A stretch of DNA of 52,802 bases. Origin: a virus. Below, piece by piece: positions 1-7,741 of this stretch; within the stretch, counting starts at the first letter, position 1, and the number at the start of each line of letters is the position of its first letter. The notes beneath the pieces were generated by a model that was not told where the DNA came from, made no database searches, and worked only from the letters and a program-made list of their open reading frames with translations. The translations under genes were made by a program, and so were the position numbers. The DNA lies in the IMG/VR virus record IMGVR_UViG_3300011114_000970, positions 1 to 52,802 of that record; one strand, given 5' to 3'.

Positions 1-1
1 A

Positions 2-814
2 ACAGCAACTAGCGGGTCTGTTAATACTGGTGGAGGTGGAGGTGGAGTTGATAGCCAAGTAGGCACAAATAGTCCAGCTGGCGCTGGCGGTAGCGGTGTT
101 GTAATCATTAGCTATGCTGGTAGCCAACAATTCTCAGGCGGCACAGTAACTACAAGCGGTGGAAATACTATACATTCATTTACTAGCAGTGGAAGTTTAA
201 AAGGCAATGTAACTTATGCTGGAAATTTTAATGGTAGCAATCAATATTTAAGTTTGTCTGCTGGGCCATTAACTTATGGAACGGGTGATTTTACTTTTGA
301 GTGCTGGTTAAACCCAACATCAATTCCAACTTATATGCCTGTAGTTATTACCAATGTAACTGGTGGAATTTTTATTGGTAAAAATGGTTCTAATTTTGTA
401 TTAAGAGCTTATAGTGTTTCCGACTTATTATCTACTGCAAATCAACCAGCAACAGGAGTTTGGACACATATAGCAGTAACTAGGTCTGGAACAACTGCTT
501 ATATTTTTTACAATGGAATATTGCAAGTTAGTGGTACAACTGCTTATAATTTCTTGAGTGGTGCTACTGCTATTGGAACTGATTTAGGAACAGGATATGT
601 TAATGGCGCTATTTCTAATTTAAGGTCTATTGTTGGAACTGCTTTATATACAGCTAACTTTACTCCACCAACAAAACCTTTAACTGCGGTTTCTGGCACA
701 CAATTATTAACATTACAAAACTCAAGTATTGTTGATAACAGCACAAATGCTTACAGCATCACAAACAATAATAGTGTTACTACATCTGTTGTTGCACCAT
801 TTAATTTAAATTAA
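2..814 (+). CDS. Tail fibre C-terminal part: glycine-rich stretch plus LamG-like domain (5' partial)
   Basis: The frame is open from base 2 to a TAA at 812-814, so this is the 3' end of a larger gene. It starts with a Gly-rich stretch (run of six Gly, then GGSGVVIISYAG), typical of glycine-rich domains in phage fibres. A LamG/concanavalin-like fold follows, from about FNGSNQYLSL through DFTFECWLNP and VWTHIAVTRSG to a closing DNSTNAYSI segment. Such domains bind glycans on host surfaces, so a receptor-binding or adhesive role is inferred. The frame is in phase with the unfinished fibre gene at the right end of the window, so the two could be parts of one gene. Domain call is by pattern; exact receptor unknown. 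Confidence 0.8.
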   Translation, partial: TATSGSVNTGGGGGGVDSQVGTNSPAGAGGSGVVIISYAGSQQFSGGTVTTSGGNTIHSFTSSGSLKGNVTYAGNFNGSNQYLSLSAGPLTYGTGDFTFECWLNPTSIPTYMPVVITNVTGGIFIGKNGSNFVLRAYSVSDLLSTANQPATGVWTHIAVTRSGTTAYIFYNGILQVSGTTAYNFLSGATAIGTDLGTGYVNGAISNLRSIVGTALYTANFTPPTKPLTAVSGTQLLTLQNSSIVDNSTNAYSITNNNSVTTSVVAPFNLN

Positions 815-826
815 AGGAGAGCTAAA

Positions 827-1180
827 ATTTCACACTTCGGAAAAGTAGAAAATGGAGTAGTAGTCCAAGTCATTGTTGCTGAACAAGACTTTATTGATAG
901 CGCAGTATTAGGTCATGGTTGGGTTCAGACCAGCTATAACACTAGAGGCGGTGTCCATTATGGCGCTGATGGTCAGCCTGATGGTGGAGTTGCTCTAAAT
1001 AAGAACTATGCTGGAGTTGGCTACACTTATGACGGCACAGGTTTTGCAGCACCTAGTCCTTTTCCTAGCTGGACATTAAACCAAGATAGTTATATCTGGG
1101 AAGCACCAACACCAAAGCCAGAAGGCGCATATGAATGGGATGAAGCAACTCTATCTTGGAAAGAATCTGAGGTCGCATAA
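827..1180 (+). CDS. Small conserved phage tail-region protein with an ATT start
   Basis: A 117-codon frame with no ATG, GTG or TTG near its beginning. AAAGGAG (813-819) sits 7 bases before ATT at 827, which begins (I/M)SHFGKVENGVVVQVIVA and runs to TAA at 1178-1180. This N-terminus, and later NKNYAGVGYTYDG and YEWDEATLSWKE, match a protein common near phage fibre genes that normally begins Met-Ser-His-Phe, which supports ATT as the real start. Function is not known; it is small, soluble, aromatic-rich and probably structural or fibre-associated. The stop overlaps the next start (TAATG). An alternative is a base error in an original ATG. Confidence 0.8.
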   Translation: MSHFGKVENGVVVQVIVAEQDFIDSAVLGHGWVQTSYNTRGGVHYGADGQPDGGVALNKNYAGVGYTYDGTGFAAPSPFPSWTLNQDSYIWEAPTPKPEGAYEWDEATLSWKESEVA

Positions 1181-1332
1181 TGGTTGAAGAAAAAATTAAC
1201 CTTTCCTTCACACTAGAAGACTTGAATGCGCTGTTGACGCTGCTCGGTCAACTGCCTTTTTCTCAATCTGCTCCTGTTATAAATGATATTCATCAGCAAG
1301 CAGTTCCTCAAATGAAAAAAGAAAATAGCTGA
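1180..1332 (+). CDS. 50-aa conserved phage protein of unknown function
   Basis: Starts at an ATG overlapping the previous stop (TAATG) and ends with TGA two bases before the next ATG. The product, beginning MVEEKINLSFTLEDLNALLT, has an N-terminal beta/alpha segment (LEDLNALLTLLGQLPF) typical of tiny proteins between fibre and lysis genes of podovirus-like phages. No catalytic motif, membrane segment or signal peptide is visible. Tight coupling on both sides supports translation. Confidence 0.65.
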   Translation: MVEEKINLSFTLEDLNALLTLLGQLPFSQSAPVINDIHQQAVPQMKKENS

Positions 1333-1333
1333 T

Positions 1334-1567
1334 ATGGATTGGCAAATGTTTATCAATTTAATTGCGGGAGCTTTCCTTAGCATTTTGGGGTGGTTTGCTC
1401 GAGTTATTTATGACTCTGTAGAAACGCTTAAAAATGACGTCAATGCAATACGTATCGACCTGCCCCAAAATTATGTTAGAAAAATCGATTTAGATACAAG
1501 ACTTACCAGAATTGAAGGCGTCTTAGATAAAATTTTTGATAAGTTAGATCAGAAAGCAGACAAATGA
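1334..1567 (+). CDS. Small membrane protein with coiled-coil tail, lysis region
   Basis: 77 aa with one N-terminal membrane segment (about residues 5-25, MFINLIAGAFLSILGWFARV). A charged amphipathic or coiled-coil part follows (LPQNYVRKIDLDTRLTRIEG ... DKIFDKLDQ). This one-TM-plus-coil plan resembles XhlA-like proteins that assist holins. It overlaps the following holin-like gene by four bases, so it belongs to the lysis cassette. A holin accessory role is inferred from position and topology only. Confidence 0.65.
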   Translation: MDWQMFINLIAGAFLSILGWFARVIYDSVETLKNDVNAIRIDLPQNYVRKIDLDTRLTRIEGVLDKIFDKLDQKADK

Positions 1568-1767
1568 CCAAAACGATGCATGGCGCTATACATTCTCGAA
1601 CGATGTGGTTTTCGCTCGCCATGGTCATTCTTGGTTCTTTATATGACAATTTTTCTTACATACAAAATATTATTGATCCAAAATATTACGGATCTATCTT
1701 CATAGTTATAGGAGTTATCTGTGCAGTGCTACGTTTTTATACCACCTTACCATTGGATGAAAAATGA
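1564..1767 (+). CDS. Putative holin (two membrane segments)
   Basis: 67 aa, overlapping its neighbours by four bases on both sides (ATGA type). Two hydrophobic segments are visible: MWFSLAMVILGSLYDNFSYI (about 14-33) and GSIFIVIGVICAVLRFY (about 43-59), with a charged C-terminus ending LDEK. The pattern, including the N-terminal 'hxRTxWF' and C-terminal 'LRxxTTxPL' segments, matches small phage holins often annotated DUF7940. It would form the inner-membrane lesion that lets the endolysin reach the cell wall. Position ahead of spanins and endolysin supports this. Family number is from memory. Confidence 0.7.
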   Translation: MTKTMHGAIHSRTMWFSLAMVILGSLYDNFSYIQNIIDPKYYGSIFIVIGVICAVLRFYTTLPLDEK

Positions 1768-2324
1768 ACAAACTCTTGTATTGGTTTGTACTTGTACCTG
1801 TTAACCTGATTGGTGTTGTGCTGACTTTCCCATTAGCATTCATCATCGGAATCCTGTATTCCTCCCAAATTGGGTGGTGCAATAACGGTACAGTCTGGGA
1901 ATCAGGTCCACGTTTATTCTCATGGCTGTCTTGGTTTCAAACCCCTGATAACAGCTTAGACGGCGATCAAACTTTTAGAGCTGAGCATAACCCTTGCTGG
2001 TGGTCGAAAATACAGTGGCTCTGGCGTAACCCATTCTATGGCTTTGCAGTAAAAACTTTTGACGGTTCTACAGGTATGACTTATCAAGGCAAAATTGATT
2101 GCGGTGCTAATAACGCTGGAACCATTCGAGTGCAAGGTCATGGTTTGTGGCAGTTTAATTCTTATCAATCGCTATTTGGCAAAATGATCTGTTTTAACTT
2201 TGGGCATAACATTCGAGCTTTAGTTGATCCAGCTTTTATTACGCCTGATCAGTGGCACGACAATACAGCTTATATCAAAAACTATCCAGCTACTTTTGCC
2301 TTCACAATTAGAAGTGTAAGTTAA
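1764..2324 (+). CDS. Conserved phage membrane-anchored protein, lysis region
   Basis: 186 aa beginning with a long hydrophobic segment (about residues 5-32, YWFVLVPVNLIGVVLTFPLA), then a Trp/Cys/Asn-rich globular domain. That domain contains TPDNSLDGDQTF and NPCWWSKIQWLWRNPFYGF. This combination is characteristic of a phage protein family (I recall it as DUF7338) usually found near holin and endolysin genes. Function has not been established to my knowledge. The N-terminal anchor suggests the domain is exported or lies at the inner membrane. Starts four bases inside the holin-like gene. Confidence 0.65.
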   Translation: MNKLLYWFVLVPVNLIGVVLTFPLAFIIGILYSSQIGWCNNGTVWESGPRLFSWLSWFQTPDNSLDGDQTFRAEHNPCWWSKIQWLWRNPFYGFAVKTFDGSTGMTYQGKIDCGANNAGTIRVQGHGLWQFNSYQSLFGKMICFNFGHNIRALVDPAFITPDQWHDNTAYIKNYPATFAFTIRSVS

Positions 2325-2326
2325 GT

Positions 2327-2740
2327 ATGTTTCCATTGCCTATCTCCGTTTATATCTACGCTGCTTGCGCCGTGCTTGCAGTAGCAGGATTAGGCTATGG
2401 TCGATACGAATCAGCTAAGTACGATGCATATGTGGCTAAAGCAGAAGCCGCCGCTGCTTTTCAAGAAGCAGAAAATAAATCAAAAGCCAAAGAAGCCACT
2501 CAAGTTAATGAAAAGGTCAAAAATGATTATGAAAACCGCATTGCTCTTATCAAGCGTACTTATGGTGGCGTGCGCTTCCCCAGTACCAGTGAAACAAGCA
2601 CAGTTTCCAAATCCACCAGTAGCATTGATGGCACCCCCTCTGACCCTGCCTTTATTGAAAAGTGTGCAATAACGACTCAACAACTGGTCAGCCTTCAGGG
2701 TTGGCTTAAAGAGCAGATAGGGATTTTCAATGCAAAATAA
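2327..2740 (+). CDS. Rz-like inner-membrane spanin (i-spanin)
   Basis: 137 aa with an N-terminal membrane anchor (PLPISVYIYAACAVLAVAGL, residues 4-23). A periplasmic charged helical stretch follows (YVAKAEAAAAFQEAENKSKA ... NEKVKNDYENRI), then a Cys-containing C-terminal part (EKCAITTQQLVSLQGWL). Single anchor plus coiled coil between holin and endolysin genes is the classical i-spanin plan. The strongest support is the lipoprotein gene embedded in the +1 frame at 2523-2672. Together they would fuse inner and outer membranes at lysis. Confidence 0.8.
   Translation: MFPLPISVYIYAACAVLAVAGLGYGRYESAKYDAYVAKAEAAAAFQEAENKSKAKEATQVNEKVKNDYENRIALIKRTYGGVRFPSTSETSTVSKSTSSIDGTPSDPAFIEKCAITTQQLVSLQGWLKEQIGIFNAK
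2523..2672 (+). CDS. Rz1-like outer-membrane lipoprotein spanin (o-spanin), embedded in the i-spanin gene
   Basis: Entirely inside the i-spanin gene but in another frame. From ATG 2523 (AAAAGG at 2511-2516 as ribosome site) it encodes 49 aa. The signal peptide MIMKTALLLSSVLMVAC ends in a lipobox-like MVAC, and a short Pro-rich mature part follows (FPNPPVALMAPPLTLPLL). Lipobox, tiny mature chain and proline enrichment are hallmarks of Rz1, which is nested in Rz in phage lambda. A start at ATG 2508 would add MKRSK, giving a more basic signal N-terminus. The -3 residue is Met rather than the usual Leu. Function by family: outer-membrane half of the spanin bridge. Confidence 0.78.
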   Translation: MIMKTALLLSSVLMVACASPVPVKQAQFPNPPVALMAPPLTLPLLKSVQ

Positions 2741-3269
2741 ACTTCTTTTAATTGGGTTATTTTTCTGTGGCTCTGTTACAGCTCAGACCTTAGCTATATG
2801 CAATGGCGAATACGCCTTATGCGCTGCTTCTTCCGCTACGCCAACAGGTAAAACGATAACAGTTCAAGGCAAAGAATTTAAAGAAGGTGTGGCTATATGC
2901 CCCGTACTCAGAGGTCAGAGTATTGCTAATTTAGACTTAATGAATGGTAGTTGTGATGCTCCAACAGGTAAAGTTTGGTCATTGTTTGGTAACCCAGCAA
3001 CCTTTCCGCAAGCACCTACATGGGAGAATTCGCCACCTGTTCATCGAATTTTTACAACTACCGCAGGCAACGGAGGAATGAGCAATATGTGGTCATTCCC
3101 TTGCGTTAAAGAGCTTAAGAAAATTAATGGAGTGACCTTGGCTAAATGCTATGGACCATTAAATGAATCTCCTTGGAATGCTACTGCTGTATCTATTGGC
3201 ACAAAGGTTATCACTGATGCACCAGTAGGCGCTACTTATCCTGTTGGTGGACCTGTCAAGGCAAAATGA
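2730..3269 (+). CDS. Secreted Cys-containing protein of unknown function
   Basis: 179 aa, starting 11 bases inside the i-spanin gene. It has a clear signal peptide, MQNKLLLIGLFFCGSVTA, with a likely cut before QTLAICNGEYALCAA. The mature part carries several Cys (AICNGEYALC, AICPVL, GSCDAP, SFPCVK, AKCYGP), compatible with disulfides in the periplasm, and a repeated S/TPTGK motif (TPTGKTITV, APTGKVWSL). No enzyme motif is recognised. Its place between spanin and endolysin suggests a periplasmic role in lysis or envelope modification, but this is inference. Confidence 0.7.
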   Translation: MQNKLLLIGLFFCGSVTAQTLAICNGEYALCAASSATPTGKTITVQGKEFKEGVAICPVLRGQSIANLDLMNGSCDAPTGKVWSLFGNPATFPQAPTWENSPPVHRIFTTTAGNGGMSNMWSFPCVKELKKINGVTLAKCYGPLNESPWNATAVSIGTKVITDAPVGATYPVGGPVKAK

Positions 3270-3799
3270 TCCGTATGCAAAATAACTTTGACCAATCTCT
3301 ACAAGATCTTCTGCAAGATGAAGGTGGATTTGTGAATAATCCAAAAGACCCAGGAGGCATGACGAATCTCGGAGTAACAAAAGCCACTTGGGAAGCTTAC
3401 GTCGGACATCCTGTTTCTGAAAAAGAAATGCAAGAACTTACTCCTGCTATGGTTGCGCCACTATATAAAAAGAGATATTGGGACGCTGTAAGAGCTGATG
3501 AACTTCAAGCAGGGTTAGATTATTGTGTGTTCGACGTGGCAGTTAATTCAGGTTCAGGACGGGCAATCAAACTCTTGCAAACTCAAGTAGGCACAAACCC
3601 TGACGGTGGATTTGGAAGCGTTACGATGGCGGCTGTTGCCCAATTTAGTGGAGAGTCTTTAAAAATGTTAATTAACGATTATTGCAATGCAAGATTAAAT
3701 TTTATGAAAAGTCTTCCTGCTTGGGCAACATTCGGAAATGGTTGGACAAATCGAGTTAACAAGGTCGAAAAAAGAGCCTTAGAAATGGTGATCTTATGA
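3266..3799 (+). CDS. Endolysin, GH108-type N-acetylmuramidase
   Basis: 177 aa. The N-terminal part has the glycosyl hydrolase 108 pattern: LLQDEGGFVNNPKDPGGMTN with catalytic Glu19, then LGVTKATWEAYVG. A C-terminal peptidoglycan-binding-like region of the same family follows (VNSGSGRAIKLLQTQVG, DGGFGSVTMAAVAQF). The family cleaves the glycan backbone of peptidoglycan. Length fits the usual 160-190 aa. No signal peptide or SAR segment is seen, so release depends on the upstream holin. An inner ATG at 3275 is an alternative start. Overlaps the preceding and following genes by four bases. Confidence 0.92.
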   Translation: MIRMQNNFDQSLQDLLQDEGGFVNNPKDPGGMTNLGVTKATWEAYVGHPVSEKEMQELTPAMVAPLYKKRYWDAVRADELQAGLDYCVFDVAVNSGSGRAIKLLQTQVGTNPDGGFGSVTMAAVAQFSGESLKMLINDYCNARLNFMKSLPAWATFGNGWTNRVNKVEKRALEMVIL

Positions 3800-4428
3800 C
3801 AGTTTCATTTGTTTTAACTTACAATTCACTCACCTCCACTGTGCTCCAATATTTAGAGCGTAGCGATACTGCAACTACAGAACAGATTCCAACTTTTATC
3901 ACAATGTGCGAATTTGAAATTGCACAGCAAATAAAAACACTTGGGCAACTGCAAGTGGTCGAAAGCGCAATGCTCACAGGCAACGCTATTATTCAAAAAC
4001 CAGCTCGTTGGCGTAAAACTGTTTCTTTTAATGTTGTTGTTGACGGTTCAAGAACTCCTGTTTATTTGCGTAAATATGAGTATGTAAAATCATATGCTCC
4101 TGATATTTCAGTCACAGGATTACCTCTGTATTATTGTGATTATGATTATGATCATTGGTTAGTTGGTCCAACACCTGATGAGGATTATGATTTTGAAGTA
4201 TTGTTTTATGAAAGAATTGCACCGCTATCTTCTGAGAACCAAACCAATTGGCTAACACAAAATGCACCTAATGCGATGTTGTTTGGAACATTACTCCAAG
4301 CAATGCCATTTTTGAAAAATGATCAGCGAGTAATTTTTCAGCAAAAATATGATCAAGCTATGAGTGCTTTAAAAACAGAAGACATCACTCGAGTTGGCGA
4401 TCGTCAAACAATTGCTATTGAAAGTTAA
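3796..4428 (+). CDS. Head-tail adaptor protein (podovirus / SU10-type adaptor)
   Basis: 210 aa, mostly helical at the N-terminus (VLQYLERSDTATTEQIPTFI, MCEFEIAQQIKTLGQLQ). A beta-rich middle with many Tyr follows (VYLRKYEYVKSY, LYYCDYDYDHWLVGP, FEVLFYERIAPL), then a helical tail (LFGTLLQAMPFLKNDQRVIF). This is the conserved order of adaptor proteins of podovirus-like phages that ring the portal base and receive the nozzle. The nozzle-like gene lies two genes downstream. No membrane or signal segments. A second adaptor-like gene is at 47594-48652. Confidence 0.75.
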   Translation: MTVSFVLTYNSLTSTVLQYLERSDTATTEQIPTFITMCEFEIAQQIKTLGQLQVVESAMLTGNAIIQKPARWRKTVSFNVVVDGSRTPVYLRKYEYVKSYAPDISVTGLPLYYCDYDYDHWLVGPTPDEDYDFEVLFYERIAPLSSENQTNWLTQNAPNAMLFGTLLQAMPFLKNDQRVIFQQKYDQAMSALKTEDITRVGDRQTIAIES

Positions 4429-4430
4429 TT

Positions 4431-5669
4431 ATGCCTAGTTATATAAATCCATTTACAGGTCAAACAATTCAACCAAGTCAAGTTGGTTATGAATTACTGA
4501 CTATTTCCGTTGATACAACACTGCAATGGCCAGTTAATGGCAATACGAATGACGTTGTTGCAAATATTATTGAAGTTGACGCCACAGTTGCTAGTTTAGA
4601 TTTGTATATGCCAGCGGCGACGCAAGTGTCAACTGGACAGAGTGCTTTAATAACGAATGTAGGATCAAATACATTTACTGTTGTTGACAGCTCTGGCAAT
4701 ACGATTGTTTCAATTGCTTCAGGAATAGCTGAATATATCTACATCACAGACAACACTACAGTCGACGGTACATGGTCGACAGTGACGTTTGGCGCTGGAA
4801 CAAGTTCTGCAAACGCAGCTACGCTTGCTGGATATGGCTTAAAAGCAGTAAACACAACGCTAAATCAAGCTTATAACGTAACAACATATTATTCAGATAC
4901 CACTTTAGACGACACGCAACGTGCGCAGTTTGTTGTTTGGGACAGTGGCGTGGGAACAATTACTTTGCCAAATTCTGGTACTGTTGGTAATAATTGGTTT
5001 TGTATGATTCGTAACAATGGTACAGGCATATTAACACTTACGCCTCAAGGTGCAGACACCATTGATGGAAATGCTAGCGCTCAATTGCAATTAACAGAAT
5101 CATTAGTTATTGTTTCAGATGGCTCAACAGGATTTAATACTTTTGGGTATGGTCGGTCTTCTGATTTTTATTACACGATTCTTTCTAGAGCAGTGACAGG
5201 TGGTACTGTTGTTCTTACGAATGCAGAAGCATCAAACATCATTCAAGAGTATATCGGAGTGTTAGTTTCAAACTGCACGGTTATTCTTCCTAGCACAGTG
5301 CAACTTTATTCACTAAACAATTTAACAACAGGTGCTTATACACTTACATTTTCTACAGGCGCAGTAGGTGGATCAACATTAACGCTTCCGCAGAATCAAA
5401 CTGCTATTGCTATTTGTGATGGAACCAATATATACAGTGCGAGTACCGCTGCAATTGGAGTGCTTTCTAGTTTAACGCTTTCTGCAGGTAGTGCGGCTGC
5501 TCCCTCTTTAAACTTTATAAGTAATTTAACTACAGGTTTGTATTTACCTTCTTCAAATCAAATTGGATTCACCGCTGCAGGTGTTAACGCTGCGACAATC
5601 AGTAGCACAGGTCTTTCGGTTGTGAATGCAGTGACTGCGTTAGGTGGAATTTCAGGCGGTGCATTCTAA
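4431..5669 (+). CDS. Beta-rich virion or fibre protein, 412 aa
   Basis: Ser/Thr/Gly/Asn-rich beta sequence with no charged clusters, typical of particle surface proteins. The N-terminus (SYINPFTGQTIQPSQVGYEL) leads into repeated modules such as VTTYYSDTTLDDTQRAQFVV and LPNSGTVGNNWFCMIRNNGT. These resemble the repeated beta-modules of phage head fibres or tail appendages. The C-terminus, AAPSLNFISNLTTGLYLPSS ... ALGGISGGAF, ends almost exactly like the 782-aa fibre at 49623-51971 (AIGGISGGTF). A structural appendage role is inferred; it lies between adaptor and nozzle genes. Confidence 0.7.
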   Translation: MPSYINPFTGQTIQPSQVGYELLTISVDTTLQWPVNGNTNDVVANIIEVDATVASLDLYMPAATQVSTGQSALITNVGSNTFTVVDSSGNTIVSIASGIAEYIYITDNTTVDGTWSTVTFGAGTSSANAATLAGYGLKAVNTTLNQAYNVTTYYSDTTLDDTQRAQFVVWDSGVGTITLPNSGTVGNNWFCMIRNNGTGILTLTPQGADTIDGNASAQLQLTESLVIVSDGSTGFNTFGYGRSSDFYYTILSRAVTGGTVVLTNAEASNIIQEYIGVLVSNCTVILPSTVQLYSLNNLTTGAYTLTFSTGAVGGSTLTLPQNQTAIAICDGTNIYSASTAAIGVLSSLTLSAGSAAAPSLNFISNLTTGLYLPSSNQIGFTAAGVNAATISSTGLSVVNAVTALGGISGGAF

Positions 5670-7505
5670 ATGACCGCAAAAGTCATATCTTTAGATATCA
5701 AGCCTGGAATTCAAAGGGATGGTACGCAATTTGACGCACCTTGTTATGTTGATGGATTATGGTGTCGTTTCCAGCGTGGTCGTCCTCGTAAGATAGGCGG
5801 ATATAGAGGTATATTTTTAAATTCTTCGGGTATTTCTCGTGGAATGATTATGAATTCTCAAGACGGCTTAAACTATGTTTATTCAGGTTACAACAACGGG
5901 CTAGAATATTGGCAAACTGACAACAATGACGGAGTCGGTGCTGGTCCTTTCAATATTGGGTTTGATGGTTCGATTGTTACTCTAGCTTCTTTGGTGGGTG
6001 GTTCTGGTTATGTAAATGCCACGTATACAGGAGTTCCCCTTATCAATGGCGTTGGATCAGGCGCTACAGCGGATATCATTGTTTCAGGCGGTGCTGTTAC
6101 AACAGTTACACTTGTCGCTGCTGGAACTAATTACGCAATCGGAGATGTTTTAACAGCTTCAAGCGCTAATCTTGGTGGGAGCGGTTCGGGATTTGCAATT
6201 ACAGTTACTGCAATTAACACTGATTTTGTTGCTGATCCGAACAATCTTTGGCAGTTTGACATTGGTTACAACTCAGACAATACAACGGAGCAAATTTTAG
6301 CTCATGCTGGGCTTAATTTAACTAATATTGACAACACCATAGATACGCCTGTTTTTGCTGGGACGTTTCCTGGCGGTGCAATGGTTATTTTAGAAGACAC
6401 AAGTGGCTCGACTCCTTCAGGTGATCCTATTGAAGTTTCAGGCGGGTTAGTTATGTTGCATCCCTATTTATTTGTGTATGGAAATAACGGACTAATTAAA
6501 AACTGCTCGGCTGGTAATTTTTTTGATTGGAACAGTGCTGACGCAAATGAAACAAATGTTTCAACAGGAAAAATTGTAAAAGGACTTCCCGTAAGAGGAG
6601 GCACAACCGCACCTTCTGGGTTATTTTGGTCGTTGGATTCTCTAATTCGAGTTAGTTACACTCCTACTACTGTTGGCGCTTCTACCTTATATTGGCGCTA
6701 TGACATTATTAGTAGCCAAAGTTCAATTCTATCTTCAAGCTGTGTTATTGAATATGACGGTCTTTACTTCTGGTGCGGAGTTGATCGATTCTTGATGTAT
6801 AACGGAGTCGTAAATGAGATTCCGAACAACATGAATGTTAATTACTTTTTTGATAATATTAATTACAATCAAAGGCAAAAAGTCTGGGTTAGCAAAGTAC
6901 CACGCTGGGGTGAAATCTGGTGGTTCTATCCTAAAGGTGATGCTGAAGAATGCACTGACGCAATTATTTACAATGTTCGAGATCAAGTTTGGTATGACTC
7001 TGGCGAAGCATTAGGCGCTAGACGCTCTGCTGGAGTATTTACAGAAGTGTTCCGTAGGCCAATTTGGGCTGGTAATGAAGAAAATTCTGCAAACACATAT
7101 ACGCTTTGGCAACATGAAACAGGTTCTGATCTCATTTACACCACGCAACAAAGTGCAATTCAAAGTTATTTCGAGACGAACAATATCGGTTGGGTGACAG
7201 GCGGTCCAGGAGCTAATGACCCAACAGGACCAAACAGATGGATTCGTATTGAGCGAGTTGAACCAGACTTTAATCAAGTTGGCGATATGAATCTCTACGT
7301 AACGGGTAAAGGGTATGCCACGGATGTTTCGGACACTTCTGACCCCTATGTTTTTTCTCCAACAACGCTTAAAATTGATATGCGTGAGCAACGTAGAGAA
7401 ATGCGTTTACGCTTTGAAAGCAATGTTGTAAATGGCAATTACGAAACAGGCAACATATTGCTCTCCGCTGATATGGGCGATGAACGTAGCACGGGGAATC
7501 CATAA
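5670..7505 (+). CDS. Nozzle/stabilisation-type tail protein with an inserted beta-module
   Basis: 611 aa. The start, AKVISLDIKPGIQRDGTQFD then YVDGLWCRFQRGRPRKIGGY, is the signature of a widespread protein in podovirus-like phages placed beside the adaptor and thought to form the tail nozzle that stabilises packaged DNA. Middle and C-terminal beta-propeller-like elements follow (VMLHPYLFVYGNNGLIKNCS, RVSYTPTTVGASTLYWRYDI, WGEIWWFYPKGDAEECTDAI). Residues about 95-190 (VGGSGYVNATYTGV ... LGGSGSGFAITV) look like a mobile Gly/Thr-rich beta-module found in many phage surface proteins and appear inserted. Family-level role is moderately sure; insertion is my reading. Confidence 0.75.
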   Translation: MTAKVISLDIKPGIQRDGTQFDAPCYVDGLWCRFQRGRPRKIGGYRGIFLNSSGISRGMIMNSQDGLNYVYSGYNNGLEYWQTDNNDGVGAGPFNIGFDGSIVTLASLVGGSGYVNATYTGVPLINGVGSGATADIIVSGGAVTTVTLVAAGTNYAIGDVLTASSANLGGSGSGFAITVTAINTDFVADPNNLWQFDIGYNSDNTTEQILAHAGLNLTNIDNTIDTPVFAGTFPGGAMVILEDTSGSTPSGDPIEVSGGLVMLHPYLFVYGNNGLIKNCSAGNFFDWNSADANETNVSTGKIVKGLPVRGGTTAPSGLFWSLDSLIRVSYTPTTVGASTLYWRYDIISSQSSILSSSCVIEYDGLYFWCGVDRFLMYNGVVNEIPNNMNVNYFFDNINYNQRQKVWVSKVPRWGEIWWFYPKGDAEECTDAIIYNVRDQVWYDSGEALGARRSAGVFTEVFRRPIWAGNEENSANTYTLWQHETGSDLIYTTQQSAIQSYFETNNIGWVTGGPGANDPTGPNRWIRIERVEPDFNQVGDMNLYVTGKGYATDVSDTSDPYVFSPTTLKIDMREQRREMRLRFESNVVNGNYETGNILLSADMGDERSTGNP

Positions 7506-7741
7506 TGGTTACTTATGATCCAAGAGGAATGACTTGGGATCAGTATTGTCCTTTGATGGCAGAGTTGTTCGCTGCGCAACAACTTGGAACAGTGCCAGAA
7601 GAACGCTGGAGAGAATGGGTAGCTGGAATGCAAGGTATTGGATATTTTAGTAATTCAAACATACCAGACGCAAGAGGGTTTGCTTCTTGGCAAGATTGGG
7701 CTAAAAGTGTGGTTGGTATCATGTCGATAGGGAATGCATAA
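7505..7741 (+). CDS. Small conserved phage protein (78 aa), unknown function
   Basis: Begins with an ATG overlapping the previous stop (TAATG) and ends in the same way against the next gene, so it is translated as part of the virion operon. The product is Trp-rich and amphipathic (MTWDQYCPLMAELFAAQQLG, EERWREWVAGMQGIGYF, ASWQDWAKSVVGIM). No catalytic motif, signal or membrane segment. Similar small proteins sit between nozzle and ejection-protein genes in related phages; a minor virion role is inferred. Confidence 0.65.
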   Translation: MVTYDPRGMTWDQYCPLMAELFAAQQLGTVPEERWREWVAGMQGIGYFSNSNIPDARGFASWQDWAKSVVGIMSIGNA

